A stretch of 64,000 nt of DNA, taken from assembly GCF_945859685.1 (NCBI RefSeq), contig NC_079147.1:128396238-128460237 (forward strand). The letters are read 5' to 3'. Positions 45,885 through 56,942 of this stretch are shown piece by piece (the stretch's first letter is position 1; each line of letters begins with the position of its first letter). This DNA is from Eupeodes corollae (taxonomy: Eukaryota; Arthropoda; Insecta; Diptera; Syrphidae). Under the pieces are notes generated by a model. That model was not told the DNA's origin. It did no database searches and saw only the letters and a list, made by a program, of their open reading frames with translations. The translations under genes were made by a program, and so were the position numbers.

Positions 45885-46665
45885 CAAGACGACACAAGCG
45901 TGCACTGGTTTTGTCTCAAAACCCACCTCTGTCTATCAACTCCTACTCTCACCTCCCCGCGGTGAACATCGGGTGCCTAATACTTCAACTGTAGATTGGG
46001 TTCCTTGGGTTCCAACCCCAGTGGAAAGTTGTTGGGGGGAGAGGTGTTTCCACTAGGGCACCTCTCCTTATCCAGGTGGCAGCGGACGAATTCTCGATAT
46101 GGAATCAACGGTGGCGTCTACAGTTACAGTAAGGTTTAACTACTTAGTGAACACCTTATAGGGCTTCTTCGACGTATTTGGAGCCCAGGCCTGTAGGGAG
46201 CGGTTTATCCGGTTCCCCTTTCTTGGAGTTATAGTAAGGATCTGACCCTCCAGGTTGGGGGTTGTGCCGTCGGGTTGACTTCCTGGCCACGTAAAAAATA
46301 CCTTTAGTTGCGAAGCACCAACAAGCCTCGGATACGGACGGATTCACTGTTGACAACCCACGCAAACGAAATAAGGACAACGAACTTCGGGTATGTACGT
46401 GGAATGTTAGGTCCCTTAACAGACCACGTGCAGCCGAACGAAGCAATAAACTGCTGCAAGGCAGATATTACCGCCATCCAAGGAGTGCGATGGGATGGAC
46501 CGGACAAACACAAACTAAAAGACTGCGATATATACTACGGCGACTGCTACCGAGAACAAAGACAGCGTCTATGTGGGTGTGGATTTGTTGTTAGAGACGC
46601 AGGCAAAAAGTCTTAAGTTTCAACAGTGTGAGCGAGTGCATCTCGACTATCCGAATACCAATCGT
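45885..46665 (+). mobile_element. LINE-E copy 1: 5' UTR and start of endonuclease
   Basis: GC-richer than its neighbours. 45885-46370 is the 5' untranslated part. Then CTWNVRSLN (46390; first motif of the APE-type endonuclease) is followed, one frame over, by CCKADITAIQGVRWDG (catalytic Glu motif usually written IQEVRW, here Gly replaces Glu). Sequence matches copy 2 from about 46343 to 46660, then is cut off by the Jockey ORF1 at about 46670. Proteins of this family are often labelled craniofacial development protein 2-like in databases. Confidence 0.75.
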
Positions 46666-46739
46666 ACCTTCAAACTCGTCAGACGTTTGTCCTATTTTGT
46701 GCGGTACCTTTCATAAACTTAAAAATTACTAAAAGATCT

Positions 46740-47590
46740 CGATCCCCAGTTGGTGAAGACACCATGTCTTCCACCAGCAAAAACCCAAAGATTAGCTCTA
46801 TTGAGCATAATCGTTGAATTCCTTTACAAACTCAACCAGATACAGATATCGATATTGAAGTAGACGACGAAATTATTGCGCAACCAATTGTGTCAAATAA
46901 AAAATCCAAAATCCCATCGGTCTGTGTACTACAAAAAACAAGTGAATGTATTCATGCCTTACTTAATGAATTCAAAATAGAACACTACAGTTCAAAGAAA
47001 ATGTCCATTGGGATAAAAGTGAATTGTGAAGACATTGAAACTCATACCAAACGATACACTTAAGAAAAAAAACTGGCAGTTTTTTACGCATGATTTACCC
47101 TCTGTAAGGTCTTTCAAAGTCATTCTTTATGGCCTACATGAATTTAGCATTGACGTGATTAAACAAGAGCTATTATCGCTTGGTAAAAATTATTTAAAAA
47201 AACTATGAAAACTTTGTAGACATCTTCTATCTTGTGTACCTCGAGTGTGGATCAATCAAGTTAAATGATTTGAAGAAACAATGCAAATCGATGTTTAAAA
47301 CCCAAGTGAAATGGGACTTTGCCCGAAGGCAGAGAAACAAACTCACACAGTGTTACAACTGCCAAATTTATGGGCACGGAGAGAAAAATTGTCATATTAA
47401 AACTCACTGTGCCAACTGTGCAGAAAATCACTAGACAAAAAATTGTAAATCAAACAAAATTAAGTGTGCAAATTGCAACGAAGTCCACAAGGCCAATGAC
47501 TCAACCTGCATCAGCCGACAAAATTTCTTTAAAATTCGCGAAAAGTTATCTATACGAAATAGAAAACATGCTTGTAGTATCTGGCAGTAT
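46740..47590 (+). pseudogene. Jockey-like ORF1 (Gag) remnant
   Basis: Forward pieces: KITKRSRSPVGEDT and ECIHALLNEFKIEHYSSKK; 47026-47208 with SFKVILYGLHEFSIDVIK (Gag core); 47234-47434 with QCYNCQIYGHGEKNCHIKTH (CCHC zinc knuckle), CANCAENH, CANCNEVH (further knuckles). Frameshifts and a stop after AENH. No ORF2 follows; a Gypsy element begins at about 47630. Confidence 0.75.
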
Positions 47591-48249
47591 TGTTTAAATT
47601 CCAGAAATGTATTACCTGGCAGCACCTGTGAAATGTCAGGAACGAATGAAACAAATAAAGATGATTTTTACTTTGTACACTACCACGGTGATAAGCAGAC
47701 GCATTTTTATTTAAACAAATGAAGGATACTACATTTGGCGACGAGGAGTAGACGCACCCACGAAAGGAGATACTAAAAAAAAGTAAGTACATACAATCTA
47801 ATGCGGCTTAGTTTTGAGCGCAAATTAGTTGAATTCGTTGATATCTGATTCATTACCAATGAACAGATTGCTCAGAAGATAGAGCATTGGGAAAAAAAAC
47901 TCTCTGGTTCAACAATGTTTTTGGAACAGGAGAAAGATGTAAGTGCAAATGTTGGAGCATTGAAAATACTAGCTGTTTTTATTTTGCAGCAGGAAAAAGA
48001 TGTTGTCGGCTCGAAAGATGGAGCATTGAAAAGTCTGGTTCAATCATTTTGGACAGAAAAAAAAAGAAAGAAGTTGTCTGCTCGAATGTTGGAGCGTTGT
48101 CTCAAAAAAAAAAACTAAAGTGTGTGAGTGGAAAAGAGAGCGCCTGTGTTTGGTCGGTGAATGAAGTTGACGGCCATGCGATTAGTGTCTGGAATGTTCA
48201 TATAAGTTGAATCAGATATCAGCCATTTTGTTTTGAAATTTTGCACAAA

Positions 48250-49083
48250 ATGAATTCGTACGTATTGGGTTTCGAAATATTGGCTGATGATTTATTGTTA
48301 AATTTCAGAAATGCTACGAACACGGTTGACAGATTGACCACCACCGTTTGATTTCAAGGCAGATGGAAATTGCGGTGGTGAATGGAGAAAATGGTTGCGT
48401 GGTTTTGAAATTTGTTCCCAAGCAAACTCGATGGAAAACGGTACAAAGAAATTGAATTGGATGTTGCAATATGGTGGCGAGAAGGTGCAAAACAGTTTAT
48501 TATTCCCTGCCAGAAGTTAAAACTACAAACAAACGCAGAGGGCCATTGGCTTCTGGTTATGTCTTTGAACAGAAAGACGAGTACGAGCAAGCGGTTGTAA
48601 GTCTCTGTGCATTTTTTGAGCCAAAACAAAACATTTCGTACGAAATGAAGCAAACAAAAGGTGAAAGAATCGATATGTTCACAATGCGCTTGCGGGAACA
48701 AGCTGAGCCCTGCGATTTTTGTGAACAGCTTGATGAAAACATTCGTGATCAGATCACCAGTGGCTGCCATTCTGACAAATTACGACAGACCATTCTTGTC
48801 CGTGGTGACGAGAGATTGGAACAAATCGTGAAAATGGAACGGATTTTTGAAGCGGTGGCACAGCAACAGAAAATGTTTGGAAAAGAGGCAATTGTCGATA
48901 ATGTCAGTTCAATAATGGCAGACCAGCAAAAAGGAGAAAGCGTTTGCAAGATTGATGTGAGACCGAAGTTTACAGGCTATCGGAGACTGAATCCGAACAA
49001 AAGCTTCAGTTATTCCATTATATGTGGCGGGTGTGGATCGAATGGTCACAAAGCATCGGATACCAGATACACGTCCAGCTAAA
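48250..49083 (+). pseudogene. Gypsy gag
   Basis: MNSYVLGFEI at 48250 opens a frame that a stop closes before LPPFDFKADGN. After shifts the Gag region continues: KWLRGFEI, LNWMLQYGGE, and 48471-49082 with LASGYVFEQKDEYEQAVVSL, DMFTMRLREQAEPCDF, CHSDKLRQTIL, and ERIFEAVAQQQ. This is the Gag core usual in this Gypsy group (virus-like particle protein). Ends near a CGGCGSNGH half-knuckle, then shifts into the nucleocapsid/protease frame at 49024. Confidence 0.75.
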
Positions 49084-49449
49084 GGAAAGACGTGTCACGC
49101 TTGTGGTCTAAAGTATCATTTCTCAAGGTGCTGTTTTCGTCGTGAATCTGCCAGTCAGAATAATTTCACTGGTAAGCGAAGGAACAGTAAGGACATTGAG
49201 CAAGCAAACAACAAACTCAAGCGAAAAAACGTACAAATGGTTGACACGGATTCTAAGCTTGGTTGTAAAAATATTGAAGACGAGTATGATGACATTTTAT
49301 GTATTGACTCAAATGAAAAGGAAAATTCAGAAATTTTCTCCATCGACTCAAATGATGAAGGTTACAAGATCTGGTGTACTATTGGTGGTATTGAAATCGA
49401 GTTAATCGTGGACTGGGGTGTCCGATACAATGTTATTGACAAGCTGTAA
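49024..49449 (+). pseudogene. Gypsy nucleocapsid and protease start
   Basis: CHACGLKYHFSRCC is a CCHC zinc knuckle at about 49099-49140. A linker rich in acidic residues follows, then IEIELIVDWGVRYNVI, the aspartic protease active-site region, where the usual D-S/T-G is D-W-G, so the protease would be inactive. The frame stops at 49449 and continues shifted at 49459-49722 (VLLGYETGYALGVL). Confidence 0.75.
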
Positions 49450-49732
49450 TGGCTGGATTTGAAGGCCATGAACATTGTGATAGTGCACAAGCAGAAGGAG
49501 GTGGATATAGATTTTCGGGCTTATGGGGGGTATCCACTCAAGTTCATCGGAATGTTCACCGCTGTCATCAAGGCAAGAAAAAGCGAAAGTTTGGCAAAAT
49601 TTTACGTGGCAAATGAACTAGGAAAAGTGTTGCTGGGATATGAAACAGGATATGCTCTCGGGGTACTGAAAATCGGAAAATGCTATCAATTCAAAGCAAA
49701 TCGAGTGCAAATCGGTTGGTAAAATCAGAGGT

Positions 49733-50600
49733 GTGATGGTTGATATTCCAATCAGGTCGGATGTGAAGCCAGTAGCACAGCCATATCGGCGAGTCAAGGT
49801 TGCATTGGTAAAATTGGTTGATGAGAGAATTGATAAAATGCTGCGTGAAGGGATTATCGAGCAGGTGAACGGTGTTGCTATGTGGGTGTCGCCGCTAGTG
49901 ATTGCACCAAAAGGAAAGGATGATGTCCGCATGTGTGTTGATATGCGCAGAGCAAACCTGGCAGTTGAGCGAGAAAACCATTCGTTGCCAACCATGGATG
50001 ACTTTCTGCCTCATTTGCGCGAAGCGAACTGGTTTTCAAAACTGGATGTTAAGCAAGCATATCACCAGGTTTAGTTGTCGTTTGTTCAATGGATTTTTGT
50101 TTTTTTTGTACTATTATTTTTTTTTTCTCTCTTCTCGCTGTTTCTCGCATGGTTAAGTTTTAGTGAATTTTTTAAATGAATTAATTAAATAAAAAAAAAA
50201 CAATGTCTATATCTACATATATTCTTATTTGTGGGATAAGATTTATATTTTGTTTGTAGGTTGAAATTTCACCTGGGTCAAGAGAAATTACGGCTTTTAT
50301 GACGCGGAAGGGACTTTTACGGTACACTCGCCTGATGTTTGGAATAACGTGTGCACCTGAGATTTTCCAAAAGCTGATGGAGCAAATACTAATTGGGTGC
50401 GAAGGTGTTATAAGTTATATTGATGATATCGTGGTTAACGCACCAACTAAAGAGATTCATGATGTTCGATTACGCAAAGTATTAGATCGCATAAGGGAAT
50501 ACAACATAACATTAAACAAGGAAAAATGTAGATTTGGGGTGGAGGGAATTTTATTTTGTGGACACATTTTATGGAATAAAACCAAAACACGACAAAGTTG
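49733..50600 (+). pseudogene. Gypsy reverse transcriptase, split by an intron-like insertion
   Basis: 49733-50068 carries KMLREGIIEQVNG, WVSPLVIAPKGKDDVRMCVD and FSKLDVKQAYHQV (motif A, Asp present). The frame is interrupted by 191 nt, then resumes exactly with EISPGSREITAFMTRKG, RLMFGITCAPEIFQKLM (motif B) and ISYIDDIVV (motif C, YIDD). It ends in GHILW with a shift. Removing the 191 nt restores a continuous frame, as would splicing. Confidence 0.85.
50069..50259 (+). other. Intron-like 191-nt insertion flanked by AGGTT
   Basis: Starts GTTTAG directly after CACCAG and ends TTTGTTTGTAG directly before GTTGAA. AGGTT appears at both junctions (50067-50071 and 50258-50262), as expected of a 5-bp target duplication containing AG|GT. 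The insert is T-rich with no coding content and a pyrimidine-rich 3' end. Its position coincides with no conserved domain boundary. Confidence 0.75.
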
Positions 50601-51200
50601 AAGCTGTGAAAGAATTTCGTACGCCTGTTAGTGCTGAGGAAGTCCGGAGTTTTTTGGGTTAAGTATTTTGGCAAATTTATCCCTAACCTCACAACTGTTA
50701 GTGAAGCGTTGCGAAGACTTACGAAGAAGGAAGTCAGCTTTTATTGGGGCTCAGAACAACAATGGGCATTTGAAACACTTAAGCGAAATCTGACCGACAA
50801 TTTACTACTTGGGTACTATAATGTGAAATATCGCACACAAGTCGTAGCCGATGCTAGTTCAGTTGGTTTGGGAGCAGTATTGACGCAATTTCAACAAAGC
50901 GATGCACGAATTATAGCATAGTTGAAGCTTTGAATTGAATTGAACTACGCCCAGACCGAAAAAGAAGCCCTTGCCTTGGTATGGGCTGTTGAACGGTTTC
51001 ACTATTATCTATTTGGACGACATTTTGAATTAATGACGGATAATAAGGCACTTGAAACTCTATTTGGACCGAAATCAAAGCCATGCGCTCGAATTAAACG
51101 TTGGGTAATCAGACTAATGTCATACAAGTTTACAGTGATATACAAGCCTAAAAAACTAATATTGCAGATCCCCTGTCTCGTTTATCTGATAAGCTGATAC
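50590..51200 (+). pseudogene. Gypsy RT thumb/RNase H
   Basis: Frames give EVRSFLG, KYFGKFIPNLTTVSEALRRL, VVADASSVGLGAVLTQF (RNase H first Asp) and NYAQTEKEALALVWAVERFH (catalytic Glu), MTDNKALETLFGP (third Asp) and KFTVIYKPKK. All RNase H catalytic residues appear present, but stops around 50920 and a shift near 51160 break it. Confidence 0.8.
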
Positions 51201-51239
51201 GATCAATAAAACAGAAGAATATATCAGGTGGATTATATC

Positions 51240-51745
51240 GTACGCTGAACCTAAAGCCATAACGCTGCTTGAAATTGAAGAGCTTTCTATAAGTGACGAT
51301 AAAATACAAGCAGTAAAGAAAGCACTCAATGAAAATGAATGGACTGGTAAAGCATCGTTGTTCAAAGCATTCCAAATCGAGCTTTGTTTCACAGGCAACA
51401 TTTTGCTTCGTGGTACTCGAATCGTTATGCCACAAATACTTCGAGAGAGAACTTTGCAATTGGGCCATGAAGATCATCCAGGAATGACTGTTATGAAGCG
51501 GAGGCTTTGAGCAAAAGTATGGAGGCCAAAGATGGATACGCACGTGGAGGAGTTTGTGAAAAAGTGCAGAGGCTGTATTTTAGTGAGCGCACCATCTGCA
51601 CCGGAGCCATTAAGAAGAACTGAGCTACCATTAGCTCCGTGGGCACATTTAGCAATTGATTTTCAGGGTCTGTTACCATCTGGTCACAGTTTGCTAGTGG
51701 TCGTGGATTATTATAGTCGGTACTTCGAGGTTGCGGAGAGGGGGG
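51240..51745 (+). pseudogene. Gypsy integrase, N-terminal half
   Basis: LLRGTRIVMPQILRERTLQL then GHEDHPGMTVMKRR, a stop, and VEEFVKKCRGCILVS form the HHCC zinc finger. APWAHLAIDFQGLLPSGHSL (first catalytic Asp) and VVVDYYSRYFEVA follow. Truncated there by LINE-E copy 2. The reverse-strand Gypsy at 12630-13299 holds the complementary half of a similar integrase, but from a different copy. Confidence 0.8.
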
Positions 51746-54577
51746 GAGAGGTGATACGGAGGTGTCACTGTTGACAACCCACGCAAAGGAAATAAGGACA
51801 ACGAACTTCGGATATGTACGTAGAATGTTAGGTCCCTTAACAGACCACGTGCAGCCGAACGAAGCAATAAACTGCTGCAAGGCAGATATTACCGCCATCC
51901 AAGAAGTGCGATGGGATGGACCGAGCAAACGCAAACTAAAAGACTGAGATATCTACTACGGCGACTGCTACCCTGAACAAAGACAGCGTCTATTTGGGTG
52001 TGGATTTGTCGTTGGAACTAGGCTCAGGCAAAAAGTCTTGAGTTTCAACAGTGTGAGCGAGCGCATCGCGACAATCCGCATCAAGGCTAAATTCGCCAAC
52101 ATAAGACTAATATGCGCGCATGACCCAACAGAGGAGATAGATGAAGATACCATAGACATATTCTTCGAGCTCTTGGACAAGACATATGAGCAGTGCCTTG
52201 GCTATGACATTAAAGTTGTCCTAGGAGATTTTAATGCCAAGCTAGGAAGAAAAGACATCATTGGTGGCATAATCGGGAGATACAGCCTGCACGACATCAC
52301 CTCCGACGAAGGATTCAGGCTGGTCGATTTCGTTGCGGGGCAAGACGTTCTGGTAGCTAGTGCGCAGTTCACACATCTCAATAAACACAAGGGGACATGG
52401 AAATCTCCTGATCAATCAACCGTCAACTAGATTGATCACATTGCGATCGACGCACGACACTTCTCCAGTACACAGAATATCCGAACATTCCGATAGACCA
52501 AAATTGATCCAGACCACTACCTCGTTGTAGGCAAGGTACGTGCACGGATATCCCGATCCAAGCCAAAACAAGGAAGTACTGTGAGAAGATTCGACGTTAG
52601 ACGGCTACAATCGCAAGAGACTGCCATGTCTTTTTCCGATCGAGTCTCCAATAACCTCTTAAGGAGTCCTATGCTGCCTGCATTTAACATAGAAAACCAG
52701 TGGCAACATTGCCTTGCAGCCATCAGAGATGCCGCCTCTGAAGTGCTAGAATTCACACGGCCACCACAGCGAAACCCCTGGTTTGATGACGAATGCCGGC
52801 AAGCGTACGCAGCGAAACAAGAGGCATACAAAACGGCGCTGCGAGCTTTGCGAGCAGAAGAGGAGAGATGAGAAGCGCACGATGAAGAACATAGAGGGAT
52901 TTCACAACAGTAATGAGGTTCGTTAATTTTACCAAAAGGTAAAAAAACCTCCCAAGGTTACAAGCCACGAACCGAAGCCTGTAAAGACGATCAGGGGAAC
53001 ATCGTAGTAGAACAGCAGATCAACAATTCTGCCTACCTGACCTTCATAAAAAGAAGAAAGCTATATCTAAACTTAAGTCAAACAAAGCTGCTGGAGCTGA
53101 CGGCATCGTTGCCGAACTATTAAAAGCAGCAGGCGATGAATTGGTAGGGAGCATGCACCAACTCGTCTGCAAAATATGGTCAGAAGAAAGCATACCCGAT
53201 GAGTGGAATCTCAGCATTGTATGCCCGATGCATAAGAAAGGAGATCTTGATTGCGCCAACTACAGAGGCATCAGTCTCCTTAACATTGCGTATAAGATCG
53301 TCTATGCGGTATTATGTAAACGTCTGAAGCCATTCGTCAAAAAACTGATTTGTCGTTATCAGTGTGGCTTCAGACCAGGAAAGTCCACTATCGACCAAAT
53401 ATTCACAATACGGCAGATCTTGGAAAAAACCCAGGAATTTCAAATCGATACCCATTATCTCTTTATCGATTTTAAAGCCGCGTATCTATAGGAAAGAGCT
53501 CTACCCGGCATCCCTGTCAAACTTATCCGTTTGTGCAGGATCACGATGGAGAATGCACGCTGCTCTATCATGGTTGGAAAATATCTTACCGATGCGTTTG
53601 ATGTCAAAAAATGTTTTAGACAAGGCGATGCACTATCATGCGACTTTTTCTTCTATACCCGCGTATCGTTCTGGAAAGAATTGTGCAAAACTCAACCGTC
53701 AACACTAGAGGCACAATCTTCCAAAGGTCCATCCAATTACTCGGATACGCAGATGATATTGACATAATTGGAAGATCAAAGCGTGATGTCAGTGGAGCGT
53801 TTTTAGCATTGCGACGGAAGCGAAGAAGATGGGTATAGTGGTCAATGAGGGCAAGACCAAGTATATGCTGTCATCAAAAAAGGACACTGAACGACGACAT
53901 CTTGGACAAAACGTCACCATGGACAGCTATAACTTTGAGGTAGTTAAGGACTTTGTCTACCTAGGCACCGCTATTAATGCAGACAACGACACCAGCGCTG
54001 AAATCAAACGAAGAATAACTCTTGCAAATCGCTGCTTCTTTGGACTTAGAAGGCAATTGAGAAGTAAAGTCCTCTCTCGAGCATGTAAAATCACCATCTA
54101 TAAGACACTCATCATCCCGGTTCTCATTTATGGCGCTGAGGCATGGACTGATGGACCCTGTCAAAGAAAGATGAGAGCGTCTTAGGATGCTTCGAGAGAA
54201 AAATTCTTCGGGCGATTTTTGGTCCCGTACGCATAGATGGAGAATGGAGAAGATATAACGACGAACTGTACGGGCTGTACAGCGAAACTGACCTATAGTT
54301 AGCAGAATTAAAGTCCAACGGCTTATATGGCTAGGTCATGTAGAGCGGATGGACATCAACGCTCCAGCCCGGAAGGTCTTCGAATCCAATCCCGAGGGAC
54401 GGCGCAGTAGAGGAAGACGGCGACTCAGGTGGCACACCCAGGTGGGAGAGGAGCTCAACCAACTTGGAGTGCGAAACTGGAGACAGCTAGCTAGGGACCC
54501 AGCTGGCTGGAGACACATGTTAGTTGAGGCCCAGGTCCATCCCAGATTGTAGCGCCACCTTAAGTAAGTAAGTAAGT
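51746..54577 (+). mobile_element. LINE-E copy 2, 5'-truncated, with ORF2 remains
   Basis: Homology to copy 1 begins at about 51748 (GATACGGA) and the 3' end is TAGCGCCACCTTAAGTAAGTAAG. Endonuclease: CCKADITAIQEVRWDGPS (Glu intact), KVVLGDFNAKLGRKDI and GTWKSPDQSTVNQIDHI. RT: NKAAGADGIVAELLKAAGDE, PMHKKGDLDCANYRGISLLN, CGFRPGKSTIDQIFTIRQI, FIDFKAAY (motif A), FRQGDALSCDFF (motif B), LLGYADDIDIIGRS (motif C), DFVYLGTAINADND; C-terminus RLIWLGHVERMD-like and GVRNWRQLARD. Frameshifts throughout. Confidence 0.85.
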
Positions 54578-54960
54578 CTGCTTTTATTTGTGTACGATCG
54601 TTCTATATAAAAAATGGTTTGTATTATGTATAAAGCTACGATGCGATTGATATAGATTCAACTTGTTCCTTCAACGCTTGGATAGCTTTATTGTAATTTC
54701 ATATTAAAAGAACCAGGATGGAAAATAAATCATCTGAAGATAAGAAGGAGGCAGACCATGAATATTTAAATTGTGAAGCGATCACCTGTTGGTTGTGTAG
54801 TTAGGTAGCAGGTAGATGCCGAAACGAATAAGGAATAGTTCATTGGCGTGCTCAGCTTTATGCAGATAGATAGATGAGGACATGTTTATGATGATAATGA
54901 AGGAATGTTATTGGTAGGTAGATGGTACTTACTACAATCCAATCACATTCCTTCTTTAAT
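54578..54960. other. Gene-free junction between LINE-E and the env-bearing element
   Basis: No coding region recognised. It does not continue the Gypsy integrase cut at 51745, so LINE-E is not a simple insertion into that element or a deletion followed. Confidence 0.4.
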
Positions 54961-54974
54961 ACGAGCATAATAAA

Positions 54975-55720
54975 AAATTAATAGAGGTTTTTGAACAACT
55001 GCGTAGATTAAATTTAAAACTCCAAATGAATAAATGCGAATTTCTCAAAAAAGATGTTGCGTACTTAGGTCATGTTATTACAGAAAAATGCGTTAAGGCA
55101 GATCCGAAAAAGTTAGAAGCACTCGATAAATTTAAGTCACCAAACAACCAAAAAGAAATAAAATCATTCCTCGGAATGATAGGTTACTACAGGAAATTTA
55201 TCAAGGATTTCAGTAAGAAGGAGTTTTTGTTTAAACAAATTATTGGAAAAGAATTCTTATTTAAAGTGGACTGCGGAGCAACAAAACTCATTTTTAGAAC
55301 TAAAAGAAGCGTTAAGAAATGTCGTAATTTTACAATACCCGGATTATAATATGAAATTTGTTATTACAACTGATGCAATCAATTACGGCAGTATTAAGCC
55401 AAGAAAGTATTGGAAAAGATCTGCCCTTGCAATTTTTAAGCAAATCAAAGTAAATCGAAGAAAAACTATTCCACAACGGAAATGGAATGCTTGGCAATCG
55501 TATAGGCAGTAAAGGTTCTTAGAATATATGTATATGGTAGAAATTTTGTAATTCGATCTGATCATAAGCCTTTACAATAATTTTTTAATGTGGAAGATCC
55601 TGGATCCCGATTAGTTCGATGGCGACTTAAATAAGAGGAATACGATTATTCGATTGAGTATAAAAATGGTTGTGATAACGTTGTTGCAGACAAATTAAGT
55701 CGAAATATTAACATTTTAGA
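54975..55720 (+). pseudogene. Errantivirus-like RT/RNase H
   Basis: The frame 55026-55349 has NKCEFLKKDVAYLGHVITE, NNQKEIKSFLGMIGYYRKF and IKDFSKKEFLFKQI; shifted frame 55243 on gives WTAEQQNSFLELKEALRNV and KFVITTDAINYGS (RNase H first Asp); further shifts give MECLAIVWAVKV-like and RSDHKPL segments. This is the 3' part of RT and RNase H of gypsy/17.6/297-type elements. Catalytic YXDD is not included. Confidence 0.75.
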
Positions 55721-56149
55721 AGAAATAGATGAAAATGAAGACACGGATTTAGACGTAGAAAAGAAGTTAATGAAATTCTAAATAACCGAACAGAAGAAAT
55801 TTAAACAACACATGATTATACGACCAAACTAAGAATGAAGTTGTGAGCAATGGAAATAAAAGCTTAAGCAAGGCTATTAGATAACAAAGAAAGATCTAAA
55901 GTCAGATATGATCAGAAATTAGGACCAGAATTAAGAGATATTCTATCAGGAGATAGAGTTTATGTAAAAGAAGCAAGTGCAGGAAAGTTGGACCCAAAAT
56001 GGTCAGATCCTTATGTCGTATCTTTTGTGGAAGATAATAATATTATTGTTAAAAAAGCGGAAAATTAACCATTCGTAATAAAAGTCGAGTACATTTTTGT
56101 TATAGGATATGGACGATCGCAATTGCATGCAACAAGCATCAACATCGAG

Positions 56150-56633
56150 AAATTAGATGATCATAAAGGATTTTATTTTAAATCACTTGGTACTATGAAA
56201 ACAATCGATGGACACGTTTCAGTCCATTAATAGAATTGACGTAGCTGAAGTTGAACATAGTTTAGAGCAGATTAAGTTACAAACTAATAACATTCATGAA
56301 ATATGTTTAAAATTATTCGGAGAGTGCAGAGACTTAGCTGAAAAAGGAAAGAGAAGCTATAATAATTTATCAGATAAAATTGTTACAATTTATAATTCAT
56401 TACAAACAAAGAAAAACAGAATCCGAAGAGGATTAATAGATATTGTTGGTACGGGATTTAAAACATTATTTGGAACTATGGATAGTTCTGATGCGGAATA
56501 CTATGATAAAATCATAGCAATTACCTGCAAAAGAAACCAAGAATCTATAAGAAAAGGATTAGTAGAAGAAATAAATATAATGGAAAAAGTAAATGATCAA
56601 AATAAGATATTAATTAATAATATTTTTTTTTAA
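56150..56633 (+). pseudogene. Envelope-like gene fragment (insect F-protein type)
   Basis: The frame 56208-56633 (about 140 codons) encodes a helical N-terminal segment, then a short basic motif resembling a furin-type cleavage site (about residues 72-75) followed directly by a hydrophobic glycine-rich stretch and an acidic/Tyr segment. This order is what errantivirus envelopes related to baculovirus F proteins show around their fusion peptide. The start of the gene is in another frame and the C-terminal ectodomain and membrane anchor are cut off by LINE-D. Not functional. Confidence 0.65.
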
Positions 56634-56942
56634 TTTATTTATTTATCTACAAGCGATTTGCTTAACAGATGCAATTACAAAAGTTTTACTTATTTATTTA
56701 AAATATAAATGTATGCAATAATTCAATTTTATATTTATCTCGTGATATTGGTTGATTATTTAATAATTTGTTCTATGCAGTTTTTCAAAAAGGAAAGAAC
56801 TTGTTCTTAACTGTCTAGATGGTACATAAATGGAAATCTGAGAAAGCAAAAACGGACTTTTTATATGATAGCAAAGTATATCTCTCACAAACATTACGTC
56901 ATGAATTTTTCTTCTTGATTCTAGGGATTTTATCCCGAGCAA

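Larger units (their letters stand above)
47630..51745 (+). mobile_element. Gypsy LTR retrotransposon (K02A2.6-like), truncated
   Basis: A probable 5' LTR end with AATAAA at 47655 leads to the primer-binding region near 47729 (TTTGGCGACGAGG), then gag, zinc knuckle, protease, RT, RNase H and integrase in the usual order. The integrase is cut at about 51745 by a LINE-E copy and the 3' remainder and 3' LTR are not found. Numerous frameshifts. An intron-like insertion splits the RT (50069-50259). Confidence 0.8.
54961..56633 (+). mobile_element. Errantivirus-like LTR retrotransposon, internal part
   Basis: Contains RT thumb through RNase H (about 54975-55720), a short C-terminal integrase piece (about 55850-56070) and an env-like ORF. 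The LTRs, gag and the catalytic core of the integrase are missing; the RNase H region passes almost directly to the integrase C-terminus. LINE-D interrupts it on the right at 56634. Degenerate insect endogenous retrovirus-like element. Confidence 0.7.

Noticed and set aside
46304..46616. Ser/Thr- and Arg-rich ORFs on both strands as a host gene
   Set aside because: The same sequence recurs at 51762-52020 at the start of LINE-E, so it is retrotransposon.
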